Translations under genes and position numbers: made by a program
NCBI GenBank assembly: GCA_030142905.1
Contig: JASJOG010000550.1
Span: forward strand, 53,574 to 117,573
From: Heliopora coerulea
Lineage: Eukaryota; Cnidaria; Anthozoa; Scleralcyonacea; Helioporidae
Direction of reading: 5' to 3'
Length of the DNA: 64,000 bases
Notes under the pieces: model-generated
Seen by the model: the letters and a program-made list of their open reading frames with translations, nothing else
The model's database searches: none
Told to the model about the DNA's origin: nothing
Shown: positions 8,806 through 22,147 of the stretch, in pieces
Layout of the letters: every line of letters begins with the position of its first letter
Position numbering within the stretch: position 1 is the stretch's first letter

Positions 8806-11800
8806 TAGGTTAAAACAATTGTTTTAGCACAGACTTTAGTGTGAAGTTTTATAAAATTAATTCATGGATATTGAGTGTAAAAGAACAATTTAATGTTGAA
8901 TGGAAGTAAATGATTAGTTGTTAAAAAAAAGTTTGGAAAATTAAGAATATTAAGAGATTAAGACTGAGAGTTTGCACCTAACATAGAAAATGTGGAAAAT
9001 AAATAATGAAGAGAGAGTTAAATCATAAAAAGAATCATGTCAGATATCTTGGTAGACAATTTATGTAATGTTTTGTTTACTTAAACTGTGTGAGTCTAGC
9101 AATAAATAATTTAAATCTTATACAGTTGTTGTTATCAATATCTGTGTAATGTTCAAGCTAGGTCAGTTCAATCACTGAAGTTGACAGCCGTGCCATAAGT
9201 TTTTACTACAGACCGACTAGTTTTGGCGGGAAAACTTCAGAGTTGATTTGAAGATAAACAATCAGATTCTGGTACATTTTACAGAAGATTTATAAAAACA
9301 AACTTGGAGAAAAGAAGTTGAATGTTCTCAACGATAATTTTAAACAGAAAACTAGATGAATAGAGGCGAAAAAAACACGTAGTAATAAGTAAAAACACGC
9401 AAGTAAACTTAAGCCGTTAATTCACGAACACAAAGCTTGGTTAAAAGCAATGAAGAAAGGAACCAAAAGTCATATAATAAATTCCTTATTAATCTCGTTT
9501 GTTCGGTTTTTACGGGAAAGTATTTATCCTCGTTTTTTTTTTTTCCCACAGACGTCCCTTCGTCGGTCGGTCTGTTGTTGCCACTCATGTTGGTGGCATT
9601 TTTCTTTGATGTTTGTGCAAACCTGTAATGAAGTTGTGAAACATTTAAAATAACACTTTTCAGAAGTATCAATGCATTTGTTGATGATATCTTAAGTTAA
9701 AAGCTCAAAAACTCACAGTTCTATCGCCTGAATTTCATCACCAATAATTATTAGGGGTGTGAGACGCCCTGCTGGCGACGGCCCAGGACTTACATCAAAA
9801 AGGGCAATCTTTGAGCTGATCTCCACTTGAAGGTTGTCACGTACTGTCGTTCATTCACTAGAGTCTTCAAAAGGTATAGTAAGATTTGTGAGAGAAAGTT
9901 AGCAGTAATTGTGCTCTTAACACTTTATTGAGTAAGACCAAGGTGAACAACCGTATCTGGCAACTTGAAAGCAAATACCGTAGAATCTCGAAAGTAGCGA
10001 GTCCCGGTTACTTTCAGGTTTATCCGCCATTGGAAGCCGTTACTATCGAAGGGCCGTTATTTTTGGGTAGTAAAGTACGTTAAAGTACCATGGGAATATT
10101 GTTGATTACCCGTTTAATGGCTTTACGATTATCTACCGCATTTGTCTTCTTCGTTGCAACTTTGACAGTTTTACTTTACTTTTGGTGGGTCGAGATTTGA
10201 AAGTTGATACTTTAGAGTTACTCAAGCGATGAGTGAAACAGCACTGTCAAGTGTTGAGTGTTATCATCATCTTCATCAGTCGTATTTGTTGTATGACGCG
10301 GAAACGCAGTATTTTCGAAAGGGACTCTACTGTCCGAAAAATTCCAAGACATCTCAAATTTACCGTTACTTTCGGGATTCTACGGCACCATGATACGTTC
10401 TAATCTTCAGGCTTACTAGTGATGACTTATTTTTCTGCGAGAACTTTCGAATTTCACCAGGATGACAGTCATGTTTTTGTGACATTCTTCCAAATACAAG
10501 AACATTTTAAAAGTATTGACGTGATGCAAGAAAGCCTGCGTAAAACACACGCCTTGTGTACCTATTTTTAAAACTTTTACATGATTTTTTTTTCCTCTGT
10601 TGTTGACAGGTTATCCAACCTCTTTCCAAGAGTCAAGTTGTCATGGTATTTTGGATCTACACTATTTAATTTATCACAGGGAGGTGCAACTAAGAGAAAG
10701 CAATTGAGGAATTACCCTCCCATAGGGGAAATCTGCCAAGAAAATGTTCTATATTCTTTCAAGAACATCAGAAAATTTATTTCTGGAACATTTTAAAGGA
10801 TCTTTGGATGAAAAATTTTTCTACTAAGCGTTCCATGACTTCCCATTTATGAGAACTCGTGAGTATGATTGAAGCAATGCTCTAGTTATACTGAGGTTTC
10901 ATGAGCAGATGAATATAAATAAATTGTGCTCCAGCTGGCAGCTCATGCTCATTCCAACACAGAGACCTTTTTTTTCTTCATTCATTTTGTATCATTCCAT
11001 TGCATTTGTTTGCTCATTTGCTATTTTGTCCATGCATCAGTTTATTTTCAAACTTTATTTCAAATTTTCTTTCATCCTTAATAGGTTGTTTCATTTTCCA
11101 CATTCCTTTTTCTGTTCCACTAAGGTTTTGACCCAGATTTCAATAGAATGACCAAACAATCCTTCAATAAATCATTTATTCTTTACAATTTTCATCTTTA
11201 AACACAATAAAAAATTTAAATAGTCAACTTCTGTATCCTCACTTGCTGTGAAAACTATAACCTGAAGAGTTGCATGTGAGAAGGGTTAAGAAATCCCAAA
11301 TTACTATAAATTTATTTTCTAATAATTCATCCATATTCAGCCTCATCCCCTAAACTTAAGATTGAATAAGGTTTACATAGTTGTAATAACACCTTCTGCT
11401 TAGTCAGCAAATGTTCAAGCTCAGCAACACTTTGTAAAGATCAAGGGTAAGATGCTACGTGATCACATTTCATTTGAACTAAATGCTGTTCTGGTAAACC
11501 ACACCCAAAGAGGTTTCATATTGTAACTCTCTCACTCTTCCAGATAAATTGTCGAAGTGCAGAACCTTGTGCATGTCTTCATAGTGGTAATTCACCCAAA
11601 ATAAAATACAGTACCTGAGAAAGAAGTAGTATGTACTGAAATGAAATATGTCAGTGATAAGGTACTTGTGTTATTGCTTTTGTCCTATCACCATCTTTGT
11701 CTTGTTCTCCAGAAAGATTCTTTCTCAAAATAGCATTTTAAGCAACTTCACTTTCACTGACTCTTCTCCTTTGTTACATTTCTTGATTGATTTTCCTGCT

Positions 11801-12542
11801 TTAAAGATCACCTTGATCACTGTCTTAACCTCTGTCTTTTCCAGGCAAGTGCTTATCTTTCAATCATTGAGAGAGGAAACTTGGGATGTTCTTTTAACCA
11901 CTAAGTAGTTGGCATGAAACATGTCCAGCACTGTTCTGTAACAGTCTTCAAACAGTATGTTCAGGTTCAGCATCTGGTAAAAAGATCAATTGTTCATGAG
12001 TTGCCGTTACTATATTTCACAAAGAGAAGCCGAATTTTTCTCTGCTTTATCTGATAAGCAAGTGTACTGTTTTACTGGTTTTAATTTGAGTAGTACAGTA
12101 TCCTTTAATTGTAAAACATTATTGTTCTTACTAAGAATATTCTGCAAGGGGACATACCACTGTCACATTGGACACAACACACTGTTAGAAGAGACTTAAG
12201 AAGTTTTCCCATTTGTCTAAGTCAACATCACTGGTTTGGCAAGAACTTAGGAGTTCAATATGAAAGGAAAAAGACAAGGAAATATTGTATAGTTAAGAAT
12301 AAAACAACAAAGTCGTGACTAGTTGCTTTCTTTAACAAAAAAAAAAATAAGAAATTAGGATTTCAAGTGAGTTGTACTGGGTATTTCATTTTTTTTTTTT
12401 TATGTTACGGTACTTAAAAGAGAAAACAATTGACATGAAGTGTTTATTCCAACTTTAAACAGGGTTCTCACATCCTTGCTGAGGAGACTACTGCATTTGC
12501 TAATTTATAAACATCCCCAAAGCTGATAAACCTTTCATGACT
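8806..12542. other. Intergenic region, copy A, with one MITE
   Basis: This lies between the stop of the kelch gene and the 3' end of the minus-strand E3 gene. The first few hundred bases are AT-rich 3' untranslated sequence. A MITE-like element lies at 9978-10385. A polypyrimidine tract followed by CAG near 10608 resembles a splice acceptor, but the frame after it (10581-10796) matches no family I recognise. Nothing else is supported. Confidence 0.5.
9978..10385. mobile_element. MITE-like element with CCGTAGAATC termini
   Basis: The left end CCGTAGAATCTCGAAAGTA is inverted at the right end as TACTTTCGGGATTCTACGG, giving imperfect terminal inverted repeats of about 20 bp around a 408-bp element without coding capacity. 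It is present at the same place in copy B (37006-37396), so it predates the duplication. Target duplications are not obvious and the superfamily is unassigned. Confidence 0.6.
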
Positions 12543-13431
12543 TTATCCATCATTAAAACTTAAATTTAAAATTTTCTTACATCTTTTTATCCCTGAATCA
12601 GCTATCTGTATTGGTTTTGCTTTGTTATCCTGTTTATGCTGATGTTTAGGCTCTTGCAAATCTGTTACTCTTGGATTAATTGATGACACTTTACTCGGAG
12701 AGAATCCTGGTATATCCCTGACATTTTTAATTGTAACAGGATTAGACAACTCTCTCATGGAACAGGTGTTTTGATAGAATGTATTGCTGTCTTGTAGTTC
12801 TCCATTAAGAAAATGGTCTGGCATCAAAGTATTATTTGAGTTAGCAGATGATGGATTAAAATTCATTGGTTCTACTGTGTCATTACTTAAGAAAGATGAA
12901 TCATCATTGGTAATGTCCTCTGATGTAACACTGTAAACCATGCTTGATGATGACAATGGACTGGCAATACAACAGTGAAACACTGATCTGAAAAATGATG
13001 CACATCTCCTTTCTGTTTTTATACCATTTCCTTCGCGATCTAAAGAGAAGAAAGAACAGCAGGGTCAGTGCCGTTGTTCAATTCAGTGTCCACAGGTTAG
13101 CTCCAAATTTTATAGATTATGGAAGAATATCATGAACTATGAAAAATCACATCTGCTGAGCACAAGTACAATCAAGGCCATTAACCAAGGGTCTGAAGAG
13201 CTTGGGCTACCCTTCACTTTTTATGACAAGGGGTGTGACTCCACATTTTGTTTAGCATTACAAAGTATTATTTTATGAGTCAGGATATTATTAGGAACTA
13301 CTGGTACATGTACACCGAGACATACAAGAATTTGCAAAATTGCTGAGGAAAAATAAAAAGGGAGAGTGGTACGTATTTTTTAGCTTCAGAAGAGCTCAGA
13401 ACTCAAATGGATTTTTCTACAAAAAATGTCA

Positions 13432-13581
<150 letters not shown>

Positions 13582-13809
13582 TTAATGTAATTTTATTATT
13601 TTCAAGGCAACTTTTCACCTGGTTCTCATATCAAGGGCTTGCCAATAATCCAACAAAAAAACACTTAGATTGCAACACATAACATTGATTAAAATGTGCA
13701 GCTACTTTGTCTCTTGTGACATAAATTTTGTCCACTATAATGGAAGAAAAAGTGAGTAATTTTGAATTAGCAACCAACAGGAGATTTTGTATAATCATAT
13801 AGTTATATA

Positions 13810-14047
13810 AACCTTGACCAGCCGACAACTTGAAAAACTATAAGAGAAAGCAAATTCCGAAAATGAAGGCCATCTTTCAAACGTAAGATTTAAGTTAACA
13901 TAAGATGAAAACTGCTAAATGATTCTTGGTCTGAAGATGATTTTGCAATAAAATCAAAATATCACCATTTCACAGTTTTCATCTTTTGTTAACTTAAATC
14001 TTAAGTTGAAAGATGGCCTTCGTTTTTGGAATTTGCTTTCTCTTTTA
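13810..14047. mobile_element. Foldback MITE in an E3 intron, copy A only
   Basis: A 238-bp insertion flanked by the duplication TAGTTATATA (13800-13809 and 14048-14057). It is cleanly absent at the matching site in copy B (about 40806). Most of it is two long imperfect inverted arms, roughly 13838-13911 and 13974-14047, that could fold into a hairpin. There is no coding sequence. It inserted after the duplication. Confidence 0.85.
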
Positions 14048-16176
14048 TAGTTATATACTTAACTATGTATGAAAATATATAATAATTGTATGATTTATAT
14101 CAGGGTTCATCATCCTTAAAAAACTCAAAAACTTTCAAGGATTCTTTTAAGTGAGTTTGTTTAAAATGCCAGGTTGTATAACAAATCTTCAACAAAACAA
14201 TTAGTTTAGTTCAAGCAGGTCTTACAGTCAAGGTATCATTCCCACTCTTCCTTCCTTAGCTCATTTTGTAGTGAAGGTTGGGGGGGGGGGCAGTGACTTA
14301 TAGAGCCTGGATTCTAGGTTGGACCTTTGAAACAAAAACTCACTTGTCCATCCTTGAATTCCTCCAAACAAATTACACAAGAAATCCCCAAAACAGAGCA
14401 AGAGTTGATGCTTAATTTCCATGCTGATTGTTTTTCTTTGATTGTCTTTACTGGCTCAACCCCTTGGACTTTTTCTTCAAATTTTTTTGACTCCATTCTT
14501 GAAACAGCATCAAAAGCCATTTTTGCCAAAGAAGACTAGAATACAATGGAGGAAAATTCTTACTAACAGAAAAGGAAAATTAAAGGATAAATCAGTGCAA
14601 CTTTATATGACTGCAACTCAAAAAGAGGTGGCTGGTTATTATATCAAGATGGATTACAGGAAGCAAATGATCTCAACTTGTCTCAAGTTGATAATTAGGA
14701 TGATATCCCAACTGTTCATGGTAGTTATCTTACCAGTAAATCTGCACAATGTACAAAGAGTGAGATGGACATACATGTATTACTGTTTTGTGAGTAAGTG
14801 TATGAAAGCAGGACAGCATATCCCACATCCCATCTCAATGAATATACTTATATACATACATACATACAAACATAAATAAATATATAATATTACATATTTG
14901 GTATTTCAAGTAAAATGACATGTTTCACTGCAATGTCAGTTACCTCTTTTTTGGATTGTTTCCACTTTATCTAGAAAAAAAAGACACACTGAATTGATAA
15001 CTGAAATGAATTTTAGTTAAAGTTGTTCAAACTTAAAATTAAACTAATCTGAAAATTTTGCTTTTATAACCAGAAATATGTCACACAGGCACTTATAAGT
15101 TCTTAATTTAACATTTACTATGCTCTTACTTTTAGAAGAAGCACAAAACAGGCCAAAGTAATTGAAATAAAGCAGGTCATAAATATCACCATATCAACAT
15201 ATTCACTGGAACTATCCTGTTATAAAAGAGATAGTATATTAAGCACACCATTAGCAGAAAATTAAAAGTAGCTTGAACTATTTTCAATATTTCAATGATT
15301 TTGCAAATAAAACAGGGGAATAGATTAGGAGTAAAGTAATCACATGAAGGCAAAATGTTTACGGACTTTAATTAAAATACTTTAAGGCAATATCATATAC
15401 TGGTAAAAGTCTAGATAAAAATTTCAATTGTACAGTATTACTGTGAATCTGTGTCAAGTTTTCCTATGTGAAAGCCACAGATGGTATAGTTCAGGATGGT
15501 ACATTAATAGAGGACTGTGTGACATGTTCTCAGTGTCACTTTTTATCCAAGAAAAAATAAGAACTAATGTTGCAAGAAGGTTTGACCTTTGATCCATGAC
15601 CATTAACTGAATTAGAACTCTTCACACACTTTGACAAATGCTGTGGTAGAAAGGATAAAGCATGTTAACTTTATTTTGATTTAAAATTGTACCTACTTTG
15701 GTTTGATCCACCTCTGACTCCCATGAAATCTTAGCTTTTAGAACCTTTTGCCTAAAACATGTAAAAAACTGGTAGTTTAGCTTCCAGAAAATCAATCTTC
15801 CACACGTTTCAATGAAAACCAAGATTCATGTGACTGAGCTAAGGCATTTGACAGATCAGTACTTACCGGCTAACTATTTTCATCAATTTCCGAGCCCCTA
15901 CACCACTTATTATGATTACTGGACAAGGGATGAGTGCTTTTTTAGCATTCAGCTAATAAAGAAAATCAAGTTGATAATTAAAGATTGGAGATTAGATTGG
16001 TAAATGATAGACTTCGTCAAGAATTAATTTATTAATTTTGCCACAAGTCAGATTGGGATGGTACAATCATTTAATAACGACTCCAAAGCTTTTTGGACTT
16101 TAATGTTTTAAAATTCCAGACTCAGTTTTACACATGTTGGTGAAAATTAATATGTTTATTAGGGATAGAACTTTAA

Positions 16177-16292
16177 CTCTTTGGTGGCAGACCCTCATAA
16201 AATCAATCTTGTATGACTTAAATAACCTTCCCCAAAAAATTAGTTAATACAGCACCTTGAAAATAGCCATTTTTCTTGCTGCTACCAAAGAG
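16177..16292. mobile_element. TTAA-flanked MITE, copy A
   Basis: A 116-bp element bounded by TTAA at 16173-16176 and 16293-16296. Its ends are inverted: CTCTTTGGTGGCAG against CTGCTACCAAAGAG. TTAA duplications are typical of piggyBac (also Kolobok) elements. The same element is at 42936-43051 in copy B, so it predates the duplication. Confidence 0.75.
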
Positions 16293-18174
16293 TTAATGTT
16301 CACTAATGATACAGGATGGGTAGAGCAGGTCTGGGAGACCCTGCCATAAATGAAAAAAAATTTCATCCTTGGGATTTTTACAGGAAAAAAATACAGATTG
16401 CTTTACTGGAAGGAAATCTTCTCTTCTTTCCAGCAACTTCTAGGCCAGCCAAGGTTGTTGTGGTGTTACTAAGAGTCCCCCCAGGTATTGTGGGGTGGCC
16501 AGGGGGAACCTTTCCTCAACATTTTACAAGATTTACTATATCATTGCCTGAAATATTGCATATTTTATTTCAGGGTACTCAAAATCACTCTCAGAGGGTC
16601 AAACATACAAATATTTTCCAGTACTACAGGTCTGCTTCCAGGTTATCGCTAAAATCCCCAGCATGCCTGCTTTGTGCTCCAAGCACGCCTGCTTTGTGCT
16701 CCAAGCACTCCTCACAAAAGTTCAGGTCTGGTCACAATGCTGCCAAGGTGAGCATCCTGGGTCATTATCTCACAGATAACTCACTTAAGACTACCCAAAC
16801 ACGATTTGCAGACTGCTTATTGTAGTGTAACTGTCTTAACAATAAGAAACATATTCTAACATATCCTGACATATCTTGTAAACTCCATAGTTATATAAAA
16901 TAAAATGAAACTGATCACTGTCCATTCTGAACATAATATGGATATCCATATTGCTCAAAACTCGTGCATACCTCACTAGCAGCTCCAGGACTGTCAGTTA
17001 TGTCAAATATTACAGCTTTTGCACCTTTCTTGACAGCACCAAGTGCCTGAAATTGAAAGCATTACGTTAATATACACCAGGATACAGTTACCATCTTCAC
17101 ATGAACTGAATAAAGAGGTTTCTTCAGCCTTAACACACAATATAATGGCAGTGTTTAGGACTATTCCAAAGCAGTCCATTATCATTGTTACCAAGATGAT
17201 GATGATGTTGATAATAGTAATAATAACCTGCCAAATAGATAGTCACAGCTGCACTCACAGCTGAATGGTGCACTATTAAGTTCTGGCTAAACTGACTGTG
17301 TTTAAATTAATTGTGAAAATCTAGCTTAGTCATGACTACCAATAACTTATGGTTTTTCTAAAGATGTAACACAAGTTCAGACACTTAAGGTGTATTGTCA
17401 ACTCTTCTAAACATTTGATAATCCCTTTGAGAATCCTCAAAATTTTTTTTCATAAATTATTTTATTGTAAAAACAAGTTTAAGATAATGATAATTTGGCA
17501 AGGATTATCTAATATCTCTAAATTCAAATCAGAATGAAGATTACTTTTAACACCATTACTGATGGAATCAATTACTTATTGAGACAATGGCCATTTCAAA
17601 CAATCAGTCATATATTTATATAAAACAGAATGGTGTGATACAGTCCACATTCTTACATACTTGGGTCTTCCAGATAATTAACAAACATAAACACACAGAT
17701 ATTGTTGTATAACAAAGGACCATCATTCTTGGCTCCACTTTTTAAGCACACAGTAAACCTTTCACAGGTTTCAGTCATCACTGAATTAAGCAAGCAAACA
17801 CAAGTATATAAAATATGAAAGTGGAGAAACCCCACCACCCTTCAATTTAACTTTTAATAAGTTAGTTAAAAATAGTGCAATATGCTAGCTCAGGGAAGTT
17901 GCCAATAGTATTAAAATATTACTTCCTTCTAATATCAATATTCCAATCACTAAGACAACTTGCTTATATGCTAGGTTATTTGAAATTTACATTCAGTTAG
18001 ACAATGTCTCATAAATTATTACACAATTGCCAGCAACCAATGCCATACCTTCTGAACTGTTCCATTACATGCTTGGGATTCCCTTGAGGGTACTGTTAAC
18101 TTTACAATGCCAACCCACTCATCCTCATAAAAGGCATCACCATTTGATATATTACATAAGCCAAAAGGATGAAT

Positions 18175-18929
18175 CTACAAGGTGTAATTTGCTAGGCTGA
18201 GACAATGACATTTCACAATAATTATTATTTTTGCAATGTTTCATTACTGATACTTCACAAGAGAAAAACATCACACAGCAGACCACCAGCATGAGAAAGG
18301 CATCTAACATGAATAACAGGAACACAGAATGACTCACAATCAAAATGAAAAAACACCTTTAAATACCTTATGAATTAAACTACACTTTTAAGATTAAAAT
18401 CATTTGGAAATTATCACAAGGTTTAACGAAACTCATGCTTCAGTGCAGTGTAATTTTTTTTGTCTTTTTATCAATACCAGAAAAAAGAGCCATTATCAAC
18501 TTAATAACATCACATGGTTAACAGTTTTTTCTTCTTATGAGAAAAATCATGTTTTCCTACAGTTTCATGCACAATGAAAAATAATATTTGTTTTATCAAT
18601 AAAATGGACACCAGTTTGTTTAGTAAACTGTCCCACCTAGTCCCTAATGAACTTTTGTTTCAGGAAAGCAAACAAAGAATTCCTTCAATATCTAATAAAA
18701 GATGAAGTATATTTGAACTTACTAAACAATCAAGAATAGATACTATGAAATCTTAATTATCATATTTCATTGACCATAGCAAGTTTAAATAGCTATCATT
18801 AATGGGGTAGCATTTTCAGTTGACAAGCAGTTGAACAAACAATTTATGAACTAAATGTAAATTATATTTTATGCCCAGTTATTGTGAATGTGTAAATATT
18901 TAATAAGGTATTTGTACTTTGGAAATAAC
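18175..18929. other. End of duplicated segment (E3 intron 1, copy A)
   Basis: AT-rich sequence corresponding to intron 1 of the E3 gene, identical in kind to 44949-45703. The match ends at GGAAATAAC (18929 / 45703); beyond that the two copies share nothing. No gene is visible here. Confidence 0.7.
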
Positions 18930-18961
18930 AAAGGAGTTAGGATTGGACTCCAATCCCTGTG

Positions 18962-19033
18962 GACTCGATAGCTCAACAGGTAGAGTGGCAGACCGGTATC
19001 CCAAAGGTGCGAGTTCAAATCCCGCTCAAGTCA
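18962..19033 (+). repeat. tRNA-like sequence, probable SINE head
   Basis: It has a D-arm-like A box (TAGCTCAACAGGTAGAGTGG), a weak anticodon arm and a B box (GAGTTCAAATCCCGC). The acceptor stem has mismatches and the sequence continues into GTCAACATTTTTCAGTTGAC rather than a terminator, so a tRNA-derived SINE or tRNA relic is more likely than a functional tRNA. It lies 32 bases from the duplication breakpoint. Confidence 0.5.
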
Positions 19034-19114
19034 ACATTTTTCAGTTGACTTCAGTAGTGTAGGTTAATTGTGAAGTTATCATTTCATAATACCCTGAGGA
19101 TGATTCTGAAATAG

Positions 19115-22050
19115 AACTGAACTAAGATGTTATGGTAAAATAGCTTCCTGAATGCACTTCAGAACTGGATAGGAGTTGGGTTGTTGGCATTACTTCCTTG
19201 CTGTTGTATAGATCCAAAAAAGTTCTCCAGTGGGTCCTGATTAAGTTGGCGTGTGAAAAGAAATTTGACTGAATATAGGGCTTGAAGATGTTTCCATAAT
19301 GCCAAAGTTCCATTCAAAGTTAATTTTAACCCTTTTAAGCATTTCAAAATGTTGGTTACATCTTTGTTGGTAGTTGGATCAATGACTCTAAGTGACAAAA
19401 TAAAGTCAACCATTTCAGTGAGAAATTTCTCATGAGGTGAGTCAGCTGACATTGGGTGACGGAAAATCTTTGAATCTTTAAAAGATGAGCTGTTTAGACT
19501 GTCAAAAATCTGGTCAAATTTAGAGATCATTTCTGCAGTGCCAGATGCTGTTGTTGGTAGAGCACCAACACTAACAGACATTGAGATTGCAGCTGCTACT
19601 GTGTGACTTAAAACCTGAGTGGCATATTTGACTTTCATTTTTTTGAAACCATTTAGATGGATGTGGTTTTCAGTCAACTTAGGACAACAACAAATTGACA
19701 AAGCACTGTCCTTTTTATAGCTAGCTTCAATGTCTTTCCAACTAGCAACTTTGTCTCCATGATGGAAATTGTATTTCAAAAGGTTATTCCTTATTGCCTT
19801 TATTAAATGAGGTGCATCATAGAGATAAAAAATCTTGTTACCATTGTGCATAAACCAAGGCTTTAATGGGGTAATGTCAAGGTCTTTAAGTACTTTCTGG
19901 AAATTAGTGCCAAGGTCTGAAACAACTGCAGTAACTTTTAAACTGATGCTGCTAGTCTTATTGTTTCTAGTAACTTTTCTTCAATTTTTGTGCTGTTACA
20001 GGACTCATGGACCATATAATATCCGAGAGGCTGTTTCCAGTTCTCCAGTATTCCACGGGCCATAAATACCAATGCAGATGTTGCTGTTGCACTATTTTTT
20101 ACACCATCACCAAAATCTTCTAATCCAATAATTTCATCTTTGTATTCATCATAGGACAGGTTTGCCTTTATTGAAATCTCATCCATTGAGATTGTGCACA
20201 ATCTACTGCTTTCACTCATTGTTCTTACCTTGCTATGGATAACATGCATGGTAGCATCTGAAAGACCAGGTGATTTTGATAGTCCTGAAACCCACTTCAG
20301 CAAACTAGACTTTGAAGGTAAATAAAAAAACTTAGAAATCATTCTGTAAGCCTTTCCACTGATATGATAGAGAGACAGAGCAAAAGCTTTGGTGTGTGGA
20401 TCATATCTGTGGCCTCTTGCTTTTTGAAGGTAGAGGTTAACTTGCATTTCAACAAATGTTGATATCCTATCAGGTAGCATATTTTGTAACACAGACATGG
20501 CTGCTTCTTTGGTGAAATTTTTTGGGGGATTCTTTTTCTTCATGTTTAGAGCCTGTCTAATATGTATGAGTTGTTTTCTTTGTCTGTTAATAATAGCTCC
20601 TTGTCTCTGCTTTCTAGGAGTGTCATTTGACAATGTTTGGCTTGTTTGACAATCCATCTCAACTGGACAAATTAGAAAAGCTTTAATTAATAGAGACTGA
20701 ATCAATTTTACATTTGTTTAGTCCTCTTATATAAAAACCAATACCTGTGGAGCTTCTAGTCCATGTTTCTTGGTGACCTTGTCCAGATTTTCTTGGTGTC
20801 AATGGTAAAACAAACTCTAATATGAATTGAAAATAACAATGTTTGATGTACAGTATTGTTAAAATAACATCGATTAATCTTTCCTAATTATATTGAATAA
20901 TTTGCTGCTACATAACAAATAGTGTAACTAATGTATACCTTCATCAGCATTCTGTGGGGTAATAACATCTCTGGCTGCTATTGGTGGTATTTTTTGTGGA
21001 TTTAATGATTTAACAGGCACTGATATTTGATAAGAAAAAATGTCTGTTAAATATTGATTTGCAAGAAATGGTAAAGACTATAATTTATGCAAAATCTTTA
21101 ATTTGATATACCTTCTTTGTTAGAAATATCACCTTCACAATCAGGTTACACAGGCACATGTATGGTTTGTTGTGGTATTTCCATAGTAGACTCTGGTAAA
21201 AGTTTTAAAATCCCTACAAGCATTACAGTGTATTTACAAAATTTATGACCATTCTATATTTAGTCATAATATTTTTTTGTCATGACACTATAGCTAACAG
21301 ATAGGCTTGGTAGTGGAGTAATTTTTAATTACATTACAGTACCTTGATCAGTGATACTGGAAATAGGCCCTTGATTACAAGGGATTGGTATTATTTGAGG
21401 TTGTGTCATGATCACAGATTCTGCCAATGATAATTTATAGACACTGTTATGTGACTTTAAATAAATCGTTTATTTGCATTAAAGATTAACAACTACCTTC
21501 ATTGTCTTCATGGTGGTCAAAAATTTGGTTGTTTGGTTTCTTTTTTGGTGGCTGAGTTGTTGCAGCAGCTGATCCTGTCAACATAAAATATTTGATGTGG
21601 ACTAAGTTTTCCAAAGATGATTGCCTGTAGCCTTGAACTGAAAAGCCCATTTCTCATGTTTTCTGAAGAATGCTACGTTACCGTCATACAAAGGTCGTCT
21701 TTCAATGAAGTTGGTTTGACAATCGCTCATTGATTCAACTATGTGTAAAAAACAGGAGGAGAATAAAATGTTAAAACTACTTTCAAGTTGGGTAATCTAC
21801 TGCCTGAATAAAGTTTTACTGACCGTCAGGGGGTGTATCCTCGTTGAACAATATGCGTTTCGCTCCCGCTGTTTGATTTGGTCGGCTGAAAAGAGTCGGC
21901 ACGGCATCTTCTCGAAGTCTGTTTTTTAGGTAGTTTTGAAAACTGGCCTGATTAAAATGACTTCCACAAACTCGGCAGTTGTTGTATAAATAATCAGCGT
22001 CCTCATCCAGTAAATCCTTTCGATTGCAATTAATAATCCATTGCTTTGAC
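19115..22050 (-). pseudogene. P-element/THAP9-like transposase, broken
   Basis: A multi-exon transposase relic. The exon at 21824-22050 encodes the second half of a THAP DNA-binding domain: an SKQWIIN segment, CRVCGSHF (the last Cys and His of the C2CH zinc site) and AVPTLF, the THAP signature. Short linker exons lie at about 20745-21600. The large exon at 19115-20705 encodes the P-transposase core (MDEISIK, VVSDLGTN, HLIKAIRN, NQDPLENFFG). Defects are visible: a one-base frame change near 19945 (AAS to SLKV), and a TGA within QF*SAFRKLFY near 19160, probably where a Leu codon stood. The first THAP exon with the CxxC pair is not found; Gypsy sequence lies upstream. THAP9 and P transposases cut and paste DNA. 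This copy should be inactive. Confidence 0.8.
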
Positions 22051-22147
22051 CTGCAGTATACAAAAAAAGCTCAGTTTATGAAGCCTTCTTATCAAAAAAG
22101 GCAAACAAAGCGACACAAAAAAACTTAAGCTATTCAATTAGTTATAA

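Noticed and set aside
9409..9672. Minus-strand 87-residue frame, also at 36443-36703
   Set aside because: Low complexity, no domain, and a homopolymer length difference between copies shifts it.
10581..10796. Open frame after an acceptor-like sequence, also at 37592-37837
   Set aside because: No donor, partner exon or known domain. The two copies differ in length at the end of the frame.
16316..16825. 169-residue plus-strand open frame in the E3 intron (also at 43075-43584)
   Set aside because: It lies within an intron, contains a short tandem repeat (CACGCCTGCTTTGTGCTCCAAG), matches no family I recognise, and both copies change at random-looking positions.
18962..19033. Functional tRNA gene
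   Set aside because: Mismatched acceptor stem, uncertain anticodon and no T-rich terminator. SINE head preferred.
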